Assembly (NCBI GenBank): GCA_021776615.1
Contig: JAJFFO010000017.1
Location: 1-64,000, forward strand
DNA: 64,000 nt
DNA from: Robiginitomaculum sp.
GTDB taxonomy: Bacteria > Pseudomonadota > Alphaproteobacteria > Caulobacterales > Maricaulaceae
Direction of reading: 5' to 3'
In this document: positions 1-9,143 of the stretch, piece after piece
How positions within the stretch are numbered: the first letter of the stretch is position 1
Layout of the letters: every line of letters starts with the position of its first letter
Made by a program: the position numbers and the translations under genes
The notes under the pieces: generated by a model
The model's database searches: none
Told to the model about the DNA's origin: nothing
Seen by the model: only the letters and a program-made list of their open reading frames with translations

Positions 1-382
<382 letters not shown>

Positions 383-456
383 CTAAACGCTAACGCGCCC
401 ATACCTTCGCGGCAATGCGGCAATGCGGCAAAAAACCGCAAAGACATAAGACGTGA

Positions 457-990
457 TTAGCCCTTTTGCCCTCTCAGCCAATTCACCATGGTTTGTGCGT
501 CCGAAACTTCGAACGGATCACTACCGCAATTGTCCGAAAAGCCTTCCTCGGCAAACAGCTTTTTAACTTCGCCATTTTGCGCAAATAGCGAATAGCGCCA
601 GCTGCGATAGCCAAATCCCAAATTCGACTTATCTACCAACATGCCCATTTTACGGGTAAATTCGCCGCTGCCATCCGGGAGCATGAAGACGTTTTGTGCG
701 CCCAATTGCTTGCCCCATTGGTTCATAGAAAACGTGTCGTTGACGGACAGGCAAATAACCGCATCCACGCCTAACGCCTTCATCTCTTCAAAGGCAGCCT
801 CATAGCCCGGCAAATGGGTGGAGGAACAGGTCGGCGTGAAAGCGCCGGGCAAAGCAAACAAGACAACATTCTGGCCGGCAAACAGATCCTTGGTGGTCAC
901 ATCTTTCCACTCAAACGGATTGTCGCCCTCAAGCGCATCATTACGCACACGGGTTTTAAAAGTTACGTCAGGAAGTTGATTATTTATCAT
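457..990 (-). CDS. Peroxiredoxin, Prx5-like redoxin family
   Basis: A 177-residue thiol peroxidase that should reduce hydrogen and alkyl peroxides in the cytoplasm. The peroxidatic cysteine is C55 in PGAFTPTC, the Prx5/PMP20 active-site signature, and C80 and C155 are possible resolving residues. Length and motif fit the family of hybrid Prx5 proteins lacking the fused glutaredoxin domain. The reading frame stays open 13 codons upstream, but ATG at 990 with an AGAGGG site in front gives the normal N-terminus MINNQLPDV. It lies 45 bp downstream of dps on the same strand and close to oxyR, so peroxide induction is likely (inference). Confidence 0.9.
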   Translation of the reverse strand: MINNQLPDVTFKTRVRNDALEGDNPFEWKDVTTKDLFAGQNVVLFALPGAFTPTCSSTHLPGYEAAFEEMKALGVDAVICLSVNDTFSMNQWGKQLGAQNVFMLPDGSGEFTRKMGMLVDKSNLGFGYRSWRYSLFAQNGEVKKLFAEEGFSDNCGSDPFEVSDAQTMVNWLRGQKG

Positions 991-1035
991 GGTCGCCCTC
1001 TTTCTCCGAAGGTTAGATTTTTCGACCATTTTTGC

Positions 1036-1512
1036 TCACTCTTCAAGCAGTACCCGCAGCATCCACGCGGTTTTTTCGTGCACTTCCATCCGCCGGGTCA
1101 GAAGATCGGCGCTGGGTTGGTCATTGGCCTGTTCAACCTGTGGAAAAATTGACCGCGCCCGCGCGCTTACCGCTTCATGGTCGGCGGCCAGTTTTGCCAC
1201 CATTTCCAAGGCTTTTTCACCGCCGGCGGCCTCTTTCAACCCGGTCAGCTTTGCAAATGCCGCATAGGACCCCGGTGCCGGCATCCCCAAAGCGCGAATC
1301 CGTTCGGCAATTTCATCAACCGCCAAGGCAAGTTCGGTATAGTGCACTTCAAACATCGCATGCAGGCTGTTAAACATCGGCCCTTTGACATTCCAGTGAA
1401 AATTATGGGTTTTGAGGTAGAGGGTGTAGCTGTCTGCCAACAAGCCACAAAGGCCGTCGGTGATCGCCACACGCTCAGCTTCACTCATACCGTTATTGAT
1501 CTGTACACTCAT
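1036..1512 (-). CDS. dps: Dps family DNA-binding ferritin-like protein
   Basis: A 158-residue Dps protein, which oxidises and stores iron with hydrogen peroxide in a dodecamer and protects DNA. The ferroxidase ligands are all present at family spacing: H39 and H51 from one subunit and D66 and E70 from the neighbour. The motif THNFHWNVKGPMF is characteristic. The N-terminus is short and has no obvious lysine-rich DNA-binding tail, so DNA binding is uncertain. It starts with ATG at 1512 after an AGGAG-like site and is transcribed divergently from oxyR, which is the usual arrangement for OxyR control. Confidence 0.95.
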   Translation of the reverse strand: MSVQINNGMSEAERVAITDGLCGLLADSYTLYLKTHNFHWNVKGPMFNSLHAMFEVHYTELALAVDEIAERIRALGMPAPGSYAAFAKLTGLKEAAGGEKALEMVAKLAADHEAVSARARSIFPQVEQANDQPSADLLTRRMEVHEKTAWMLRVLLEE

Positions 1513-1544
1513 CGGTGCATCTCCTTTTTAACAATGTTGCCAGC

Positions 1545-1583
1545 AAGATATAACTCGAATACAAATCTGTAAAATTGTATCTT
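1545..1583. promoter_or_regulatory. Candidate OxyR operator between dps and oxyR
   Basis: The 100-bp gap between dps and oxyR holds two nested inverted repeats. One is AAGATA (1545-1550) with TATCTT (1578-1583). The other is ATACAA (1559-1564) with TTGTAT (1575-1580), separated by 10 bp. LysR proteins bind imperfect dyads with AT-rich half sites in such divergent gaps, and OxyR covers an extended four-part site. The match to the enteric ATAG/CTAT spacing is loose, so the assignment rests on position and symmetry. Confidence 0.5.
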
Positions 1584-1612
1584 ACGCTCCTATTAAGTGG
1601 ATTTTTCGATTT

Positions 1613-2506
1613 ATGACCATCTCCCTTCGCCAGTTACGATATTTCGCCGCTTTGGCGCAGACACTGCACTTTGGTAAGGCCGCGGATCTATGCTTCGTCA
1701 CCCAGTCGACGTTATCAGCCGGGATAAAGGAGTTGGAGGACGGCCTGGGCGCGGTATTGGCCGAGCGCACCAAACGCAAAGTCATGCTAACGCCATTAGG
1801 CGAGACGATTGCAGAACGCGCCCGCGCCCTGTTGCGCGATATCGAAGACATTAAGGCGCTGGCAGCACAAAAGCGCCAGCCTTTAAGTGGCCCTTTGCGC
1901 CTCGGGGTTATCCCCACCATCGCGCCTTACCTTCTGCCCCGCGCTTTGCCAGATTTGCGCGCGCAATACCCGACGTTGGACCTCATTCTCATCGAGGATC
2001 AGACGACGCGGCTTTTACAAGATTTGCGCGATGGCAGCGTCGACGTGGTGCTGATGGCACAGCCTTGGCCCACCGACGAATTCACCAGCACGGTACTTTT
2101 CACCGATCGCTTTTCGTTGGCCTGCGCTAAAACCCACAGATTGAGCAGCAGCAAACAGGTCTGTCCGGCTGATTTTGCCGAAGAACCGCTATTATTGCTG
2201 ACCGATGGCCATTGCCTGCGCGAACACGCACTTGGTGCTTGCGCCTTTGCCAGCGGCGAGGCGCAGCGCGGCTATGAGGGCGCAAGCCTACTGACCGTTG
2301 CGCAAATGGTTGCCGGCGGTCTGGGGCTAACCCTATTGCCACAAATAGCAATTGATGCGGGCCTGGGTCGCCTTAACGATCTGGCGATTATCCCCTTGCG
2401 TAAAAGCGCCAGCGCCCGCCATATCGCCATGGTATGGCGCAAGACCAGCAGTCGGGACGACGAATTTAAAAAACTGGGGACGTTTTTTAGGCCAATAGAG
2501 GCTTAA
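1613..2506 (+). CDS. oxyR: OxyR, LysR-family peroxide sensor
   Basis: A 297-residue LysR-type regulator with an N-terminal winged helix-turn-helix (about residues 5-62) and a C-terminal sensor domain. Both redox cysteines of OxyR are present: C201 and C210, nine residues apart in the context DGHCLREHALGAC, equivalent to C199 and C208 of E. coli. This identifies it as OxyR and not merely a LysR paralogue. Peroxide would form the intramolecular disulfide and activate transcription. It is divergent from dps and peroxiredoxin, its likely targets and autoregulated neighbours. Its last 4 bp overlap the end of the convergent dehydrogenase gene. Confidence 0.95.
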   Translation: MTISLRQLRYFAALAQTLHFGKAADLCFVTQSTLSAGIKELEDGLGAVLAERTKRKVMLTPLGETIAERARALLRDIEDIKALAAQKRQPLSGPLRLGVIPTIAPYLLPRALPDLRAQYPTLDLILIEDQTTRLLQDLRDGSVDVVLMAQPWPTDEFTSTVLFTDRFSLACAKTHRLSSSKQVCPADFAEEPLLLLTDGHCLREHALGACAFASGEAQRGYEGASLLTVAQMVAGGLGLTLLPQIAIDAGLGRLNDLAIIPLRKSASARHIAMVWRKTSSRDDEFKKLGTFFRPIEA

Positions 2507-3369
2507 TCCCCATCCTTCTCAAGCCGTGCAATCAAGCTCGACGTGTCCCAACGATTGCCGCCCATGGCTTGCACGTCGGCATAGAATTGATCGACCAATG
2601 CCGCCAATGGCAAGCGCGCGCCATTATGGCGGGCTTCTTCCAGCGTGATACGCAAGTCCTTGCGCATCCAGTCTACGGCAAAGCCAAAATCAAACTCGTT
2701 TTGCAGCATGGTTTTATAGCGATTTTCCATTTGCCAACTTTGCGCCGCCCCTTGTGATATCGCCTCAATCACCCGTTCGCCATCCAGGCCTGCGCTTTTG
2801 GCAAAGTGCAGACCCTCAGCCAGCCCCTGCACCACGCCGGCAATGCAAATCTGGTTAACCATTTTGGTCAATTGCCCGGCACCAACTTCCCCCATCAAGG
2901 TAATCGCCTTGGCATAGGGTTTCATGACCGGCTCGACCTTGGCAAAGTCTGCCGCATCGCCGCCGCACATAATGGTCAATTGCCCGGCCTCCGCCCCGGC
3001 CTGTCCACCAGAGACCGGGGCGTCGATAAAGCCAAGATTGCGTATATCAGCTTCAATTTTCAGCGCGCGCGCCAAGGCTGCCGACACCGTCGAATGGTCG
3101 ACAAAAACCGTTCCGGGAGCCATGGCTTCAAACGCCAACGCCGCCACATGGCGCACATCAGGATCATCGCCCACGCAAGCAAATACGATCTCGCAGCCCT
3201 CGGCCATACCCTCAATACTGGACAATCCCTGCCCACCATATTGCTTGGCCCAGTCATCTGCCTTTTTCGCCGTTCGGTTCCATACGCGAACCTCGTGCCC
3301 GGCATTGGCCAAATGCCCGGCCATGGGACCGCCCATAACCCCCAAACCAATAAAACCGCAAATTGCCAT
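2503..3369 (-). CDS. NAD(P)-dependent beta-hydroxyacid dehydrogenase (HIBADH family)
   Basis: A 288-residue member of the 3-hydroxyisobutyrate / tartronate semialdehyde / 6-phosphogluconate-like dehydrogenase family. The N-terminus carries the Rossmann signature FIGLGVMGGPMA, followed by a dinucleotide domain and an all-alpha domain. FIDAPVSGGQAGAEAGQLT around residue 115 matches the substrate-binding DxPVSGG motif. The catalytic lysine of the family fits TKMVNQI near residue 168. The exact hydroxyacid cannot be read from sequence: 3-hydroxyisobutyrate, 2-hydroxy-3-oxopropionate or glyoxylate/succinic semialdehyde are all possible. It converges on oxyR, overlapping it by 4 bp, and has no obvious functional link to it. 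Confidence 0.88.
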   Translation of the reverse strand: MAICGFIGLGVMGGPMAGHLANAGHEVRVWNRTAKKADDWAKQYGGQGLSSIEGMAEGCEIVFACVGDDPDVRHVAALAFEAMAPGTVFVDHSTVSAALARALKIEADIRNLGFIDAPVSGGQAGAEAGQLTIMCGGDAADFAKVEPVMKPYAKAITLMGEVGAGQLTKMVNQICIAGVVQGLAEGLHFAKSAGLDGERVIEAISQGAAQSWQMENRYKTMLQNEFDFGFAVDWMRKDLRITLEEARHNGARLPLAALVDQFYADVQAMGGNRWDTSSLIARLEKDGD

Positions 3370-3513
3370 TGCCTATTTCCCTTTGCTTGTCGTGCCGACC
3401 CATGATGCCAAAATGTGCAAGTCTTTATTTTGCCGCACAATTTGGTCGAAAACCGGTTTCCACCTTTCCCATTGTGCTTTAGCGTGCGGACAATCTAGGG
3501 GTAGGAGTTGAAG

Positions 3514-5832
3514 ATGAAAACTATTTTACGCTGGGGCGGCTTTGCCGTCATTGGTTTAGTGCTGCTGGCTGGCATTTCAGGCGCCGCTTTGTACTGGCGT
3601 CTGCACAGCGCCCTCCCCCAGACCGAAGGCGAATTAACCTTAGCAAACTTGGGGACTGAGGTAAAAATTGCCCGTGATGCCGATGGGATCGTGCATATTT
3701 TTGCGTCAGACCACCATGATATGTTTTATGCTCTTGGCGTCGCCCACGCACAGGACCGCATGTTCCAGATGGATATGAATCGGCGCTATGGCAGTGGCCG
3801 CCTCTCTGAGCTTGTTGGGGAAGCCGCGCTAAAAACCGATGCACAAATGCGCACGCTGGGCCTGCGCCGCGCCGCCGAAGGTTCCTGGGACGATTTTAAC
3901 CCCGCCGAGCACGCGGCCCTAAACGCCTACGCCCAGGGGGTCAACGCCATTATTACTGCCAAAAACTATGTTCCCCCGGCTGAATATTTGTTTTTGCGCA
4001 CCCGGCCCGAACCATGGGTCCCGGCGGATACACTTACGGTGTCAAAGGTTATGGCATTCAATTTGTCGAGCAATGGCCTTGAAGAACCGGATAATAAGCG
4101 CTTGAAAGATATATTGGGGCCAGACCGGCTGGCTCAATTCCTGCCGCCTTACCCCGAGGATGGCCCGGTCGCCATGCGCGCCGAAGACATGAATTCGGTT
4201 TTGCCAGCCCACCTGCCCGCCAATGGCACCGATCAGGCATTGGGCGCGCCCATGGGCGAAAAAGCCAAGGGTTCCAACAATTGGGTGGTGGACGGTAGTT
4301 TAAGCGCCAGTGGTAAACCATTACTGGCAAACGACCCACATTTGGCCCTTAGCGCCCCCGGCGTTTGGTATTATGCCCGGCTCAATGCCCCGGACACCAT
4401 GGTCTTGGGCGTCACCCTGCCCGGCACGCCATTTGTTACTCTGGGGCGCAATAAAACCATTGCCTGGGGCTTTACCAATACCGGGCCAGATACTTCTGAC
4501 CTTAAAGTCATCCAAGGCGACAATCTGCGACAACGCACCGAAACCATCAAAGTGCGCGGCAAGGATGATGTGACGCTGGAACTTGAATTTGCCGGTGATG
4601 ATGTGGTGCTGAACCCCCGATGGTTTGACATTGAAAACATGACCCGCGAGGGCGAAAAAGTCGTGCTGTTAAGCACTTTGGATGATGATGACGACACCAC
4701 CGCGTCCATTGGTTTCGCAACGATCAATGCAACCAATTTTAACGATTTTAACCAGGCCTTGTCGCGCTTTAAGATGCCGCAGCAAAATATTGTTTATGCA
4801 GATATAAATGGCAATATCGGCATGGTTTTACCAGCCCGCGTTCCCGTGCGAGATACGCAAGGAAACTGGGTCGGAGAAATCCCGTTTGAAGGATTGCCGC
4901 GCACCTATAACCCCGGCCAGCATTATGTGGCAACGGCGAATAACAAAATGGTCCCGGACAGCTATCCCTACCATATTACCGACCAATGGTATGGCTTTCA
5001 CCGGGCGCGCCGCATTGTCGAAAACATTGAAGCCAACCCCAAGCATGATGTGCAAAGCTTCAAAGCCATGCAGATGGACACGGTTTCCGATTTGGCACGC
5101 AAGGCCCTGCCTTTGTTTGCGGCGGCCCAACCGCAGACAGATGCTGGCCAGAAACTGCGCGATATCGCCGCCAGATGGGACGGCAATCTGGCGCCCGGAC
5201 GGCCAGAGGGTTTGATTTACACGGGATGGCTGCGGGCTTTTTCGCGCTTAGTTTATGAAGATGATTTAGGGGAAGATTTCGAACGTTTCTGGACCCCCCG
5301 ACGCGCCTTTATGGACGGCGTGATACGCGGTGAATTTGCCATCTGGTGCGATGACCGCACAACAACGGCGTTGGAAACCTGCCAGATGCTGGCCGGTCAG
5401 GCATTTGACAAGGCGGCCATTAGTCTCGGCAAGGAATATGGCGGCTCCCCGGAAAAGTGGCGCTGGGGCGACGCACATGATGCGGTTTTTGCGCATCCTC
5501 TATTCGGCACCGTGCCAATACTTAAAAACTTCTTCTCCGTGCGCGTGCCGGTTGGCGGTGACGGCTCCACCCCGAATGTCGCCCATGTCTCTTATCGATC
5601 GGGCAATCTCGATGCACCGTGGGGAGTGAGTATGCGGGCAATTTACGACCTTTCTGACATGAATTCGTCCTTGTTTATGTCGGCTCCCGGGCAGTCCGGC
5701 CATGTTTTATCGCCGCATTATCGCGATATGGCGCAGCGCTGGGCCGATGGCGAATATGTACAAATTCGCGATGATTGGACACCGGACAGCCCACCGCCCG
5801 GCACACAGGTGCTAACACTGGCCCCGCAATAG
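3514..5832 (+). CDS. Penicillin acylase family hydrolase (Ntn amidase)
   Basis: A 772-residue precursor of the penicillin G acylase / acyl-homoserine-lactone acylase / cephalosporin acylase family. These proteins cut themselves to expose a catalytic N-terminal serine. That serine is S254 in KGSNNWVVDG, and the ANDPHL segment that follows is also typical. A hydrophobic helix at residues 7-27 is a signal anchor, so the enzyme is probably periplasmic. ATG at 3514 sits 6 nt from a GGAG site; an in-frame TTG two codons earlier is too close to that site. The substrate is unknown: AHL quorum signals, lipopeptides or aromatic amides are possible. No neighbouring genes point to one of them. Confidence 0.9.
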   Translation: MKTILRWGGFAVIGLVLLAGISGAALYWRLHSALPQTEGELTLANLGTEVKIARDADGIVHIFASDHHDMFYALGVAHAQDRMFQMDMNRRYGSGRLSELVGEAALKTDAQMRTLGLRRAAEGSWDDFNPAEHAALNAYAQGVNAIITAKNYVPPAEYLFLRTRPEPWVPADTLTVSKVMAFNLSSNGLEEPDNKRLKDILGPDRLAQFLPPYPEDGPVAMRAEDMNSVLPAHLPANGTDQALGAPMGEKAKGSNNWVVDGSLSASGKPLLANDPHLALSAPGVWYYARLNAPDTMVLGVTLPGTPFVTLGRNKTIAWGFTNTGPDTSDLKVIQGDNLRQRTETIKVRGKDDVTLELEFAGDDVVLNPRWFDIENMTREGEKVVLLSTLDDDDDTTASIGFATINATNFNDFNQALSRFKMPQQNIVYADINGNIGMVLPARVPVRDTQGNWVGEIPFEGLPRTYNPGQHYVATANNKMVPDSYPYHITDQWYGFHRARRIVENIEANPKHDVQSFKAMQMDTVSDLARKALPLFAAAQPQTDAGQKLRDIAARWDGNLAPGRPEGLIYTGWLRAFSRLVYEDDLGEDFERFWTPRRAFMDGVIRGEFAIWCDDRTTTALETCQMLAGQAFDKAAISLGKEYGGSPEKWRWGDAHDAVFAHPLFGTVPILKNFFSVRVPVGGDGSTPNVAHVSYRSGNLDAPWGVSMRAIYDLSDMNSSLFMSAPGQSGHVLSPHYRDMAQRWADGEYVQIRDDWTPDSPPPGTQVLTLAPQ

Positions 5833-5886
5833 GACGCTTTTACACTTGAAATTAACCGTATTGGTGTTTCTTAACCTCAAATTTTG

Positions 5887-6807
5887 ATGGGTTTAGAAAT
5901 GTCAGACGATGAACGTCCAATAATAAAGAAGGTTATCAAGGTCCAAGCTGCCGGCCATCATGGCGGCGCATGGAAGGTGGCCTATGCCGACTTTGTCACG
6001 GCAATGATGGCCTTCTTTTTGCTGATGTGGCTGATCAACACCACCACCCCCGAACAAAAGCGCGGCGTGGCTGATTATTTTGCCCCTGCCAGCATTAGCG
6101 AATCACGCTCTGGAGCCGGCGGCATTTTGGCTGGCACCGCCCTTGGCGAAGATGGCGCGCGCAATAGCGGCACCACCGAATTGGTTCGCGAATTATCGCC
6201 CAAAGCGCCAAAAACCCCGGACAAGGCCAAGTTAAAAGACGAAAATCAAGGTGGCTCGCCAAGCACTGAAGTGTCGGAAGACGCCCTGCAACAAGCCATG
6301 TCCCGCCGCGAGGAAATGGCCTTTAAATCCGCGGCGGAATCCCTGCGCCAAGCCATGCAAGACCTGCCGGAATTGGCCGAGCTTTCCAAAAACCTGATTA
6401 TCGACCAAACGCCAGAAGGTCTGCGTATTCAGATTGTCGACCAGGAAGGCCGCTCCATGTTTGAGCCAGGTTCGGCAACGCCGCGCCCGCGCACCATGGT
6501 GCTATTGCGTTCGGTCGCGCAGATTATCAATAAATTGCCCAACCGCATCAGCATTTATGGCCATACGGATTCTTCGCCCTCGACGGCGGGTGGCTATTCC
6601 AACTGGGATTTATCTTTTGATCGCGCCAATTCTTCGCGCCGGATTTTGCAAGAAAGCTTCGTCAAGGAAGAACGCCTGTATCAGGTCGCTGGCAAAGCTG
6701 GCTCCGAGCCCCTTTTTCCCGACGATCCGTTTATGCCCGGCAATCGGCGCATTTCAATCGTATTGCTGCGCGAAGCCCCACCCCTGCCCGCAGGCTATAA
6801 GCTGTAA
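5887..6807 (+). CDS. motB: MotB, flagellar stator protein
   Basis: A 306-residue stator subunit. The N-terminal part contains AWKVAYADFVTAMMAFF with the proton-carrying aspartate D35 at the start of the single membrane helix, as in MotB. The C-terminal OmpA/MotB domain contains the peptidoglycan-binding segment IYGHTDSS and NWDLSFDRANSSRRIL. Between them is a long, charged, low-complexity linker. It acts with MotA as ion channel and torque generator, anchored to the wall. No motA or other flagellar gene is next to it. ATG at 5887 or 5899 could be the start, and neither has a strong ribosome site. Confidence 0.95.
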   Translation: MGLEMSDDERPIIKKVIKVQAAGHHGGAWKVAYADFVTAMMAFFLLMWLINTTTPEQKRGVADYFAPASISESRSGAGGILAGTALGEDGARNSGTTELVRELSPKAPKTPDKAKLKDENQGGSPSTEVSEDALQQAMSRREEMAFKSAAESLRQAMQDLPELAELSKNLIIDQTPEGLRIQIVDQEGRSMFEPGSATPRPRTMVLLRSVAQIINKLPNRISIYGHTDSSPSTAGGYSNWDLSFDRANSSRRILQESFVKEERLYQVAGKAGSEPLFPDDPFMPGNRRISIVLLREAPPLPAGYKL

Positions 6808-6835
6808 GTGATGACGTTGCTGCGTCCCCACCACG

Positions 6836-7432
6836 CTATTGTGTGCGGGAGATCAACGCTTGGCGGGCCACTTCGACATTCCCATCATTGCGCGCAATGA
6901 TTGAAGTTATATCGGAGCGCTGGTTTTGCGTGAGCCAAACCCCCGAGACTTCAATATCAACCACGCGCGGCTCGCCCTTAATGGTCAAAACCCGCCATTT
7001 AATTTCTTGTGGCTTGTTAAGATGACCGCCGGACATGGTGGTGATGACCACACAATCACCCGGTTTTCGATCCAAAGAAGAGTGCACTTCGAGCACTTCA
7101 TTACCAAATTGGTTTAACTCGCTTTGGTAAACGCTGGTGGCATAAGCGCGAAAAGCGTCGGTGAAGTCGATCAATTCTTGCGGATTGATGGTGTTGGCAA
7201 ATTGCCCCAATGCAAAACGCGCTACTACCGGAATATCAACGATTGTGAGAATTCTCTCTTCAAATTGCGCCGCTTTTTGGCTGTCGCTCAGGGCCGGGTC
7301 AGCCAACACATCAAGTGCCTGCGCAATGTTATCATGGACAAAAGCCTCTGCATTTTCGGTGGCTGAAGCCGATATCGGTTTCAGCGCCAAAAGCACCAAA
7401 GAGAAAACAACAACTAAAAGTCGAAACTGCAT
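6836..7432 (-). CDS. mlaC: MlaC-like phospholipid-binding periplasmic protein
   Basis: A 198-residue exported protein of the MlaC (toluene tolerance Ttg2D) family, which carries phospholipids across the periplasm between outer-membrane MlaA and the inner-membrane MlaFEDB transporter. A signal peptide is visible (MQFRLLVVVFSLVLLAL, then a cut near ASA). The segments RILTIVDIPVVARFALG and KPGDCVVITTM plus IKWRVL are family hallmarks. ATG at 7432 with AGGAA in front is preferred over a TTG two codons upstream. It follows two mlaA-like genes with 18 bp spacing, which supports one transcription unit. mlaFED is not in the window. Confidence 0.9.
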   Translation of the reverse strand: MQFRLLVVVFSLVLLALKPISASATENAEAFVHDNIAQALDVLADPALSDSQKAAQFEERILTIVDIPVVARFALGQFANTINPQELIDFTDAFRAYATSVYQSELNQFGNEVLEVHSSLDRKPGDCVVITTMSGGHLNKPQEIKWRVLTIKGEPRVVDIEVSGVWLTQNQRSDITSIIARNDGNVEVARQALISRTQ

Positions 7433-7450
7433 ATTCAAATTCCTAATCTA

Positions 7451-8242
7451 TCATTGATCGGCGCTACTAATGTCGAACTCCGGCAGGGCTTCAACTTCAA
7501 AATCGCCATTCTTAATATCGTCTTCGCGGGTTTGCCGGTAAAGGTTGCGCACATTGGCATATTCATCCACCGCATTGCGCCTCAACTTTTCAACACTATT
7601 TAGTGAACGCGAACGCTTATCCACCACATCGGCAATACGCCGCGAGTCGTTGAAGGTGTTTTTCCCCTCGAACTCGGTGTAATGCAAAGGCGAAAAATAC
7701 TGATCCGGCAGACGGCCAATGGCGTCTCGAAAATTACTGGGGCCGAGAAGTGGCAAGACCAGATAAGGACCGGGTTTTATGCCGGCCTTGGCCATGGTCT
7801 GCCCAAAATCTTCTTTATGTCTCTCAATGCCGCTGCTTTTAGCAACATCAAACAATCCGCCAATTCCAACCGTAGTGTTCAGCACAAATCTGGCAGTGGT
7901 ATCACCGGCGCGCTTCCACTCCCCTTGCAGCAAATCATTGACCAAAATTACCGGGCTGCTGAGATTATGAAGAAAATTCCGAAGCCCATTGCGCGCCGGT
8001 TTTGGAGTAATGGCGCGATAGGTTTTGGATACCGGCGTCAGCACCGCTTTATCCACCGCCGTATTGAAGCCAAAAATAGCACGATTCATCGGCTCAAGGG
8101 GATCTCCGGCAACCCGGTTTGCCCGGCTGGCACAGCCATATAGAGCCAAATTCATCAATAGGAACACCATTGCGAAACGTAGGGGCGACCCGACGCCGCC
8201 CTGCTTGTGACCTTGCAATATTCTAATCGATTCCAAAGTCAT
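7451..8242 (-). CDS. mlaA: MlaA-family lipoprotein, second of two tandem copies
   Basis: A 263-residue MlaA/VacJ protein, an outer-membrane lipoprotein that removes mislocalised phospholipids from the outer leaflet. A lipobox (LALYGC) gives a lipidated cysteine near residue 37, followed by the MlaA domain with DPLEPMNRAIFGFN at its start and KPGPYLVLPLLGPSN in the core. The C-terminus is acidic. It is clearly paralogous to the gene just upstream (8314-9057), sharing most motif blocks such as VGIGGL/VFDVAK and the EDFGQTMA block. The N-terminus before the lipobox is long, so a later ATG at about codon 25 is possible. Confidence 0.9.
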   Translation of the reverse strand: MTLESIRILQGHKQGGVGSPLRFAMVFLLMNLALYGCASRANRVAGDPLEPMNRAIFGFNTAVDKAVLTPVSKTYRAITPKPARNGLRNFLHNLSSPVILVNDLLQGEWKRAGDTTARFVLNTTVGIGGLFDVAKSSGIERHKEDFGQTMAKAGIKPGPYLVLPLLGPSNFRDAIGRLPDQYFSPLHYTEFEGKNTFNDSRRIADVVDKRSRSLNSVEKLRRNAVDEYANVRNLYRQTREDDIKNGDFEVEALPEFDISSADQ

Positions 8243-8313
8243 GCCCTATCTATCTCCATGCTACCTGAACGTTATCTGAATACGACGGCGCGCCAACTAC
8301 TACATCCCAGCTA

Positions 8314-9057
8314 TCACTCAATCAGATCGAAGTCTGGCAGATCATCCATGTCCACCACACCATCAGCAATCGCATCTTTGCGCGCCTGCTGATAATAACT
8401 TCTTACACTGGCATATTCGTCCAACGACTCTTCGCGCAAGGTCTGCACTGCACCTTGCAAACCCGCCCGCGTATCAACCATATCGAGGGCAAGGCGCGCT
8501 CGATCAAAGCTCTTTCGCCCCTTAAAGCTGGCGATCCGCGTTGGCGACAGGGATTCTTCAACCACAAGCCCGGCCAGATCTCGCATATTGCTTGGCCCCA
8601 GTATTGGCAGCACCAAATACGGTCCAGACGGCACCCCATGTTCGGCCATTGTCTGCCCAAAATCTTCGTGGTGCTTCTCAATGCCGACCGCTTTAGCCAC
8701 ATCAAGCACCCCGCCAATCCCGACCGTTGAGTTGATTACCAACCGCGCCGTAGTTTCCGCTGCACGCTTCCATTTGCCTTGCAATAAATCATTTGCCAGC
8801 ACAATCGGGCTTTTTAAATTATCGATAAAGTTGCGAATACCCTTGCGGGCGGGCTTGGGCGTGATGGTGGTGTAGGTCTTGGCGATCGGTTCCATCACCA
8901 CTTTATCCGCCGCTTTGTTAAACGCGAAAACAGCACGATTCACCGGCTCAAACGGGTCGCCTTTGGTGCGCCAAGGCGGATGCGCGCAGCCCGCCAAAAA
9001 CAGACACGCCGCTAAGGTCAAAGCCCACACCGGAGCAATTTTTCTTAACGAAGTCAA
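8314..9057 (-). CDS. mlaA: MlaA-family lipoprotein, first of two tandem copies
   Basis: A 247-residue MlaA/VacJ lipoprotein with lipobox FLAGC near residue 24. The family core starts at DPFEPVNRAVFAFN, and the typical SGPYLVLPILGPSN sits in the middle. Start is TTG at 9057; the leader TSLRKIAPVWALTLAACLFLAGC makes a good lipoprotein signal from this point, and no in-frame ATG lies just upstream. A candidate promoter is at 9076-9104. The order mlaA-mlaA-mlaC suggests duplication of the outer-membrane component next to its periplasmic partner. Confidence 0.9.
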   Translation of the reverse strand: MTSLRKIAPVWALTLAACLFLAGCAHPPWRTKGDPFEPVNRAVFAFNKAADKVVMEPIAKTYTTITPKPARKGIRNFIDNLKSPIVLANDLLQGKWKRAAETTARLVINSTVGIGGVLDVAKAVGIEKHHEDFGQTMAEHGVPSGPYLVLPILGPSNMRDLAGLVVEESLSPTRIASFKGRKSFDRARLALDMVDTRAGLQGAVQTLREESLDEYASVRSYYQQARKDAIADGVVDMDDLPDFDLIE

Positions 9058-9075
9058 CGCAGTATATCCCCAATC

Positions 9076-9104
9076 ATAATTAGGTATTGCATGGGGAAAG
9101 CCAA
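9076..9104 (-). promoter_or_regulatory. Candidate sigma-70-type promoter for mlaA-mlaA-mlaC
   Basis: On the minus strand TTGGCT (9104-9099) is followed after 17 bp by AATTAT (9081-9076), about 18 bp before the TTG start of the first mlaA. Spacing is ideal and both boxes are near consensus. No operator-like repeat is visible. The evidence is only sequence similarity. Confidence 0.4.
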
Positions 9105-9143
9105 CGTAAAACTCATTTCACCACTATGGCGAATATTAACCAA

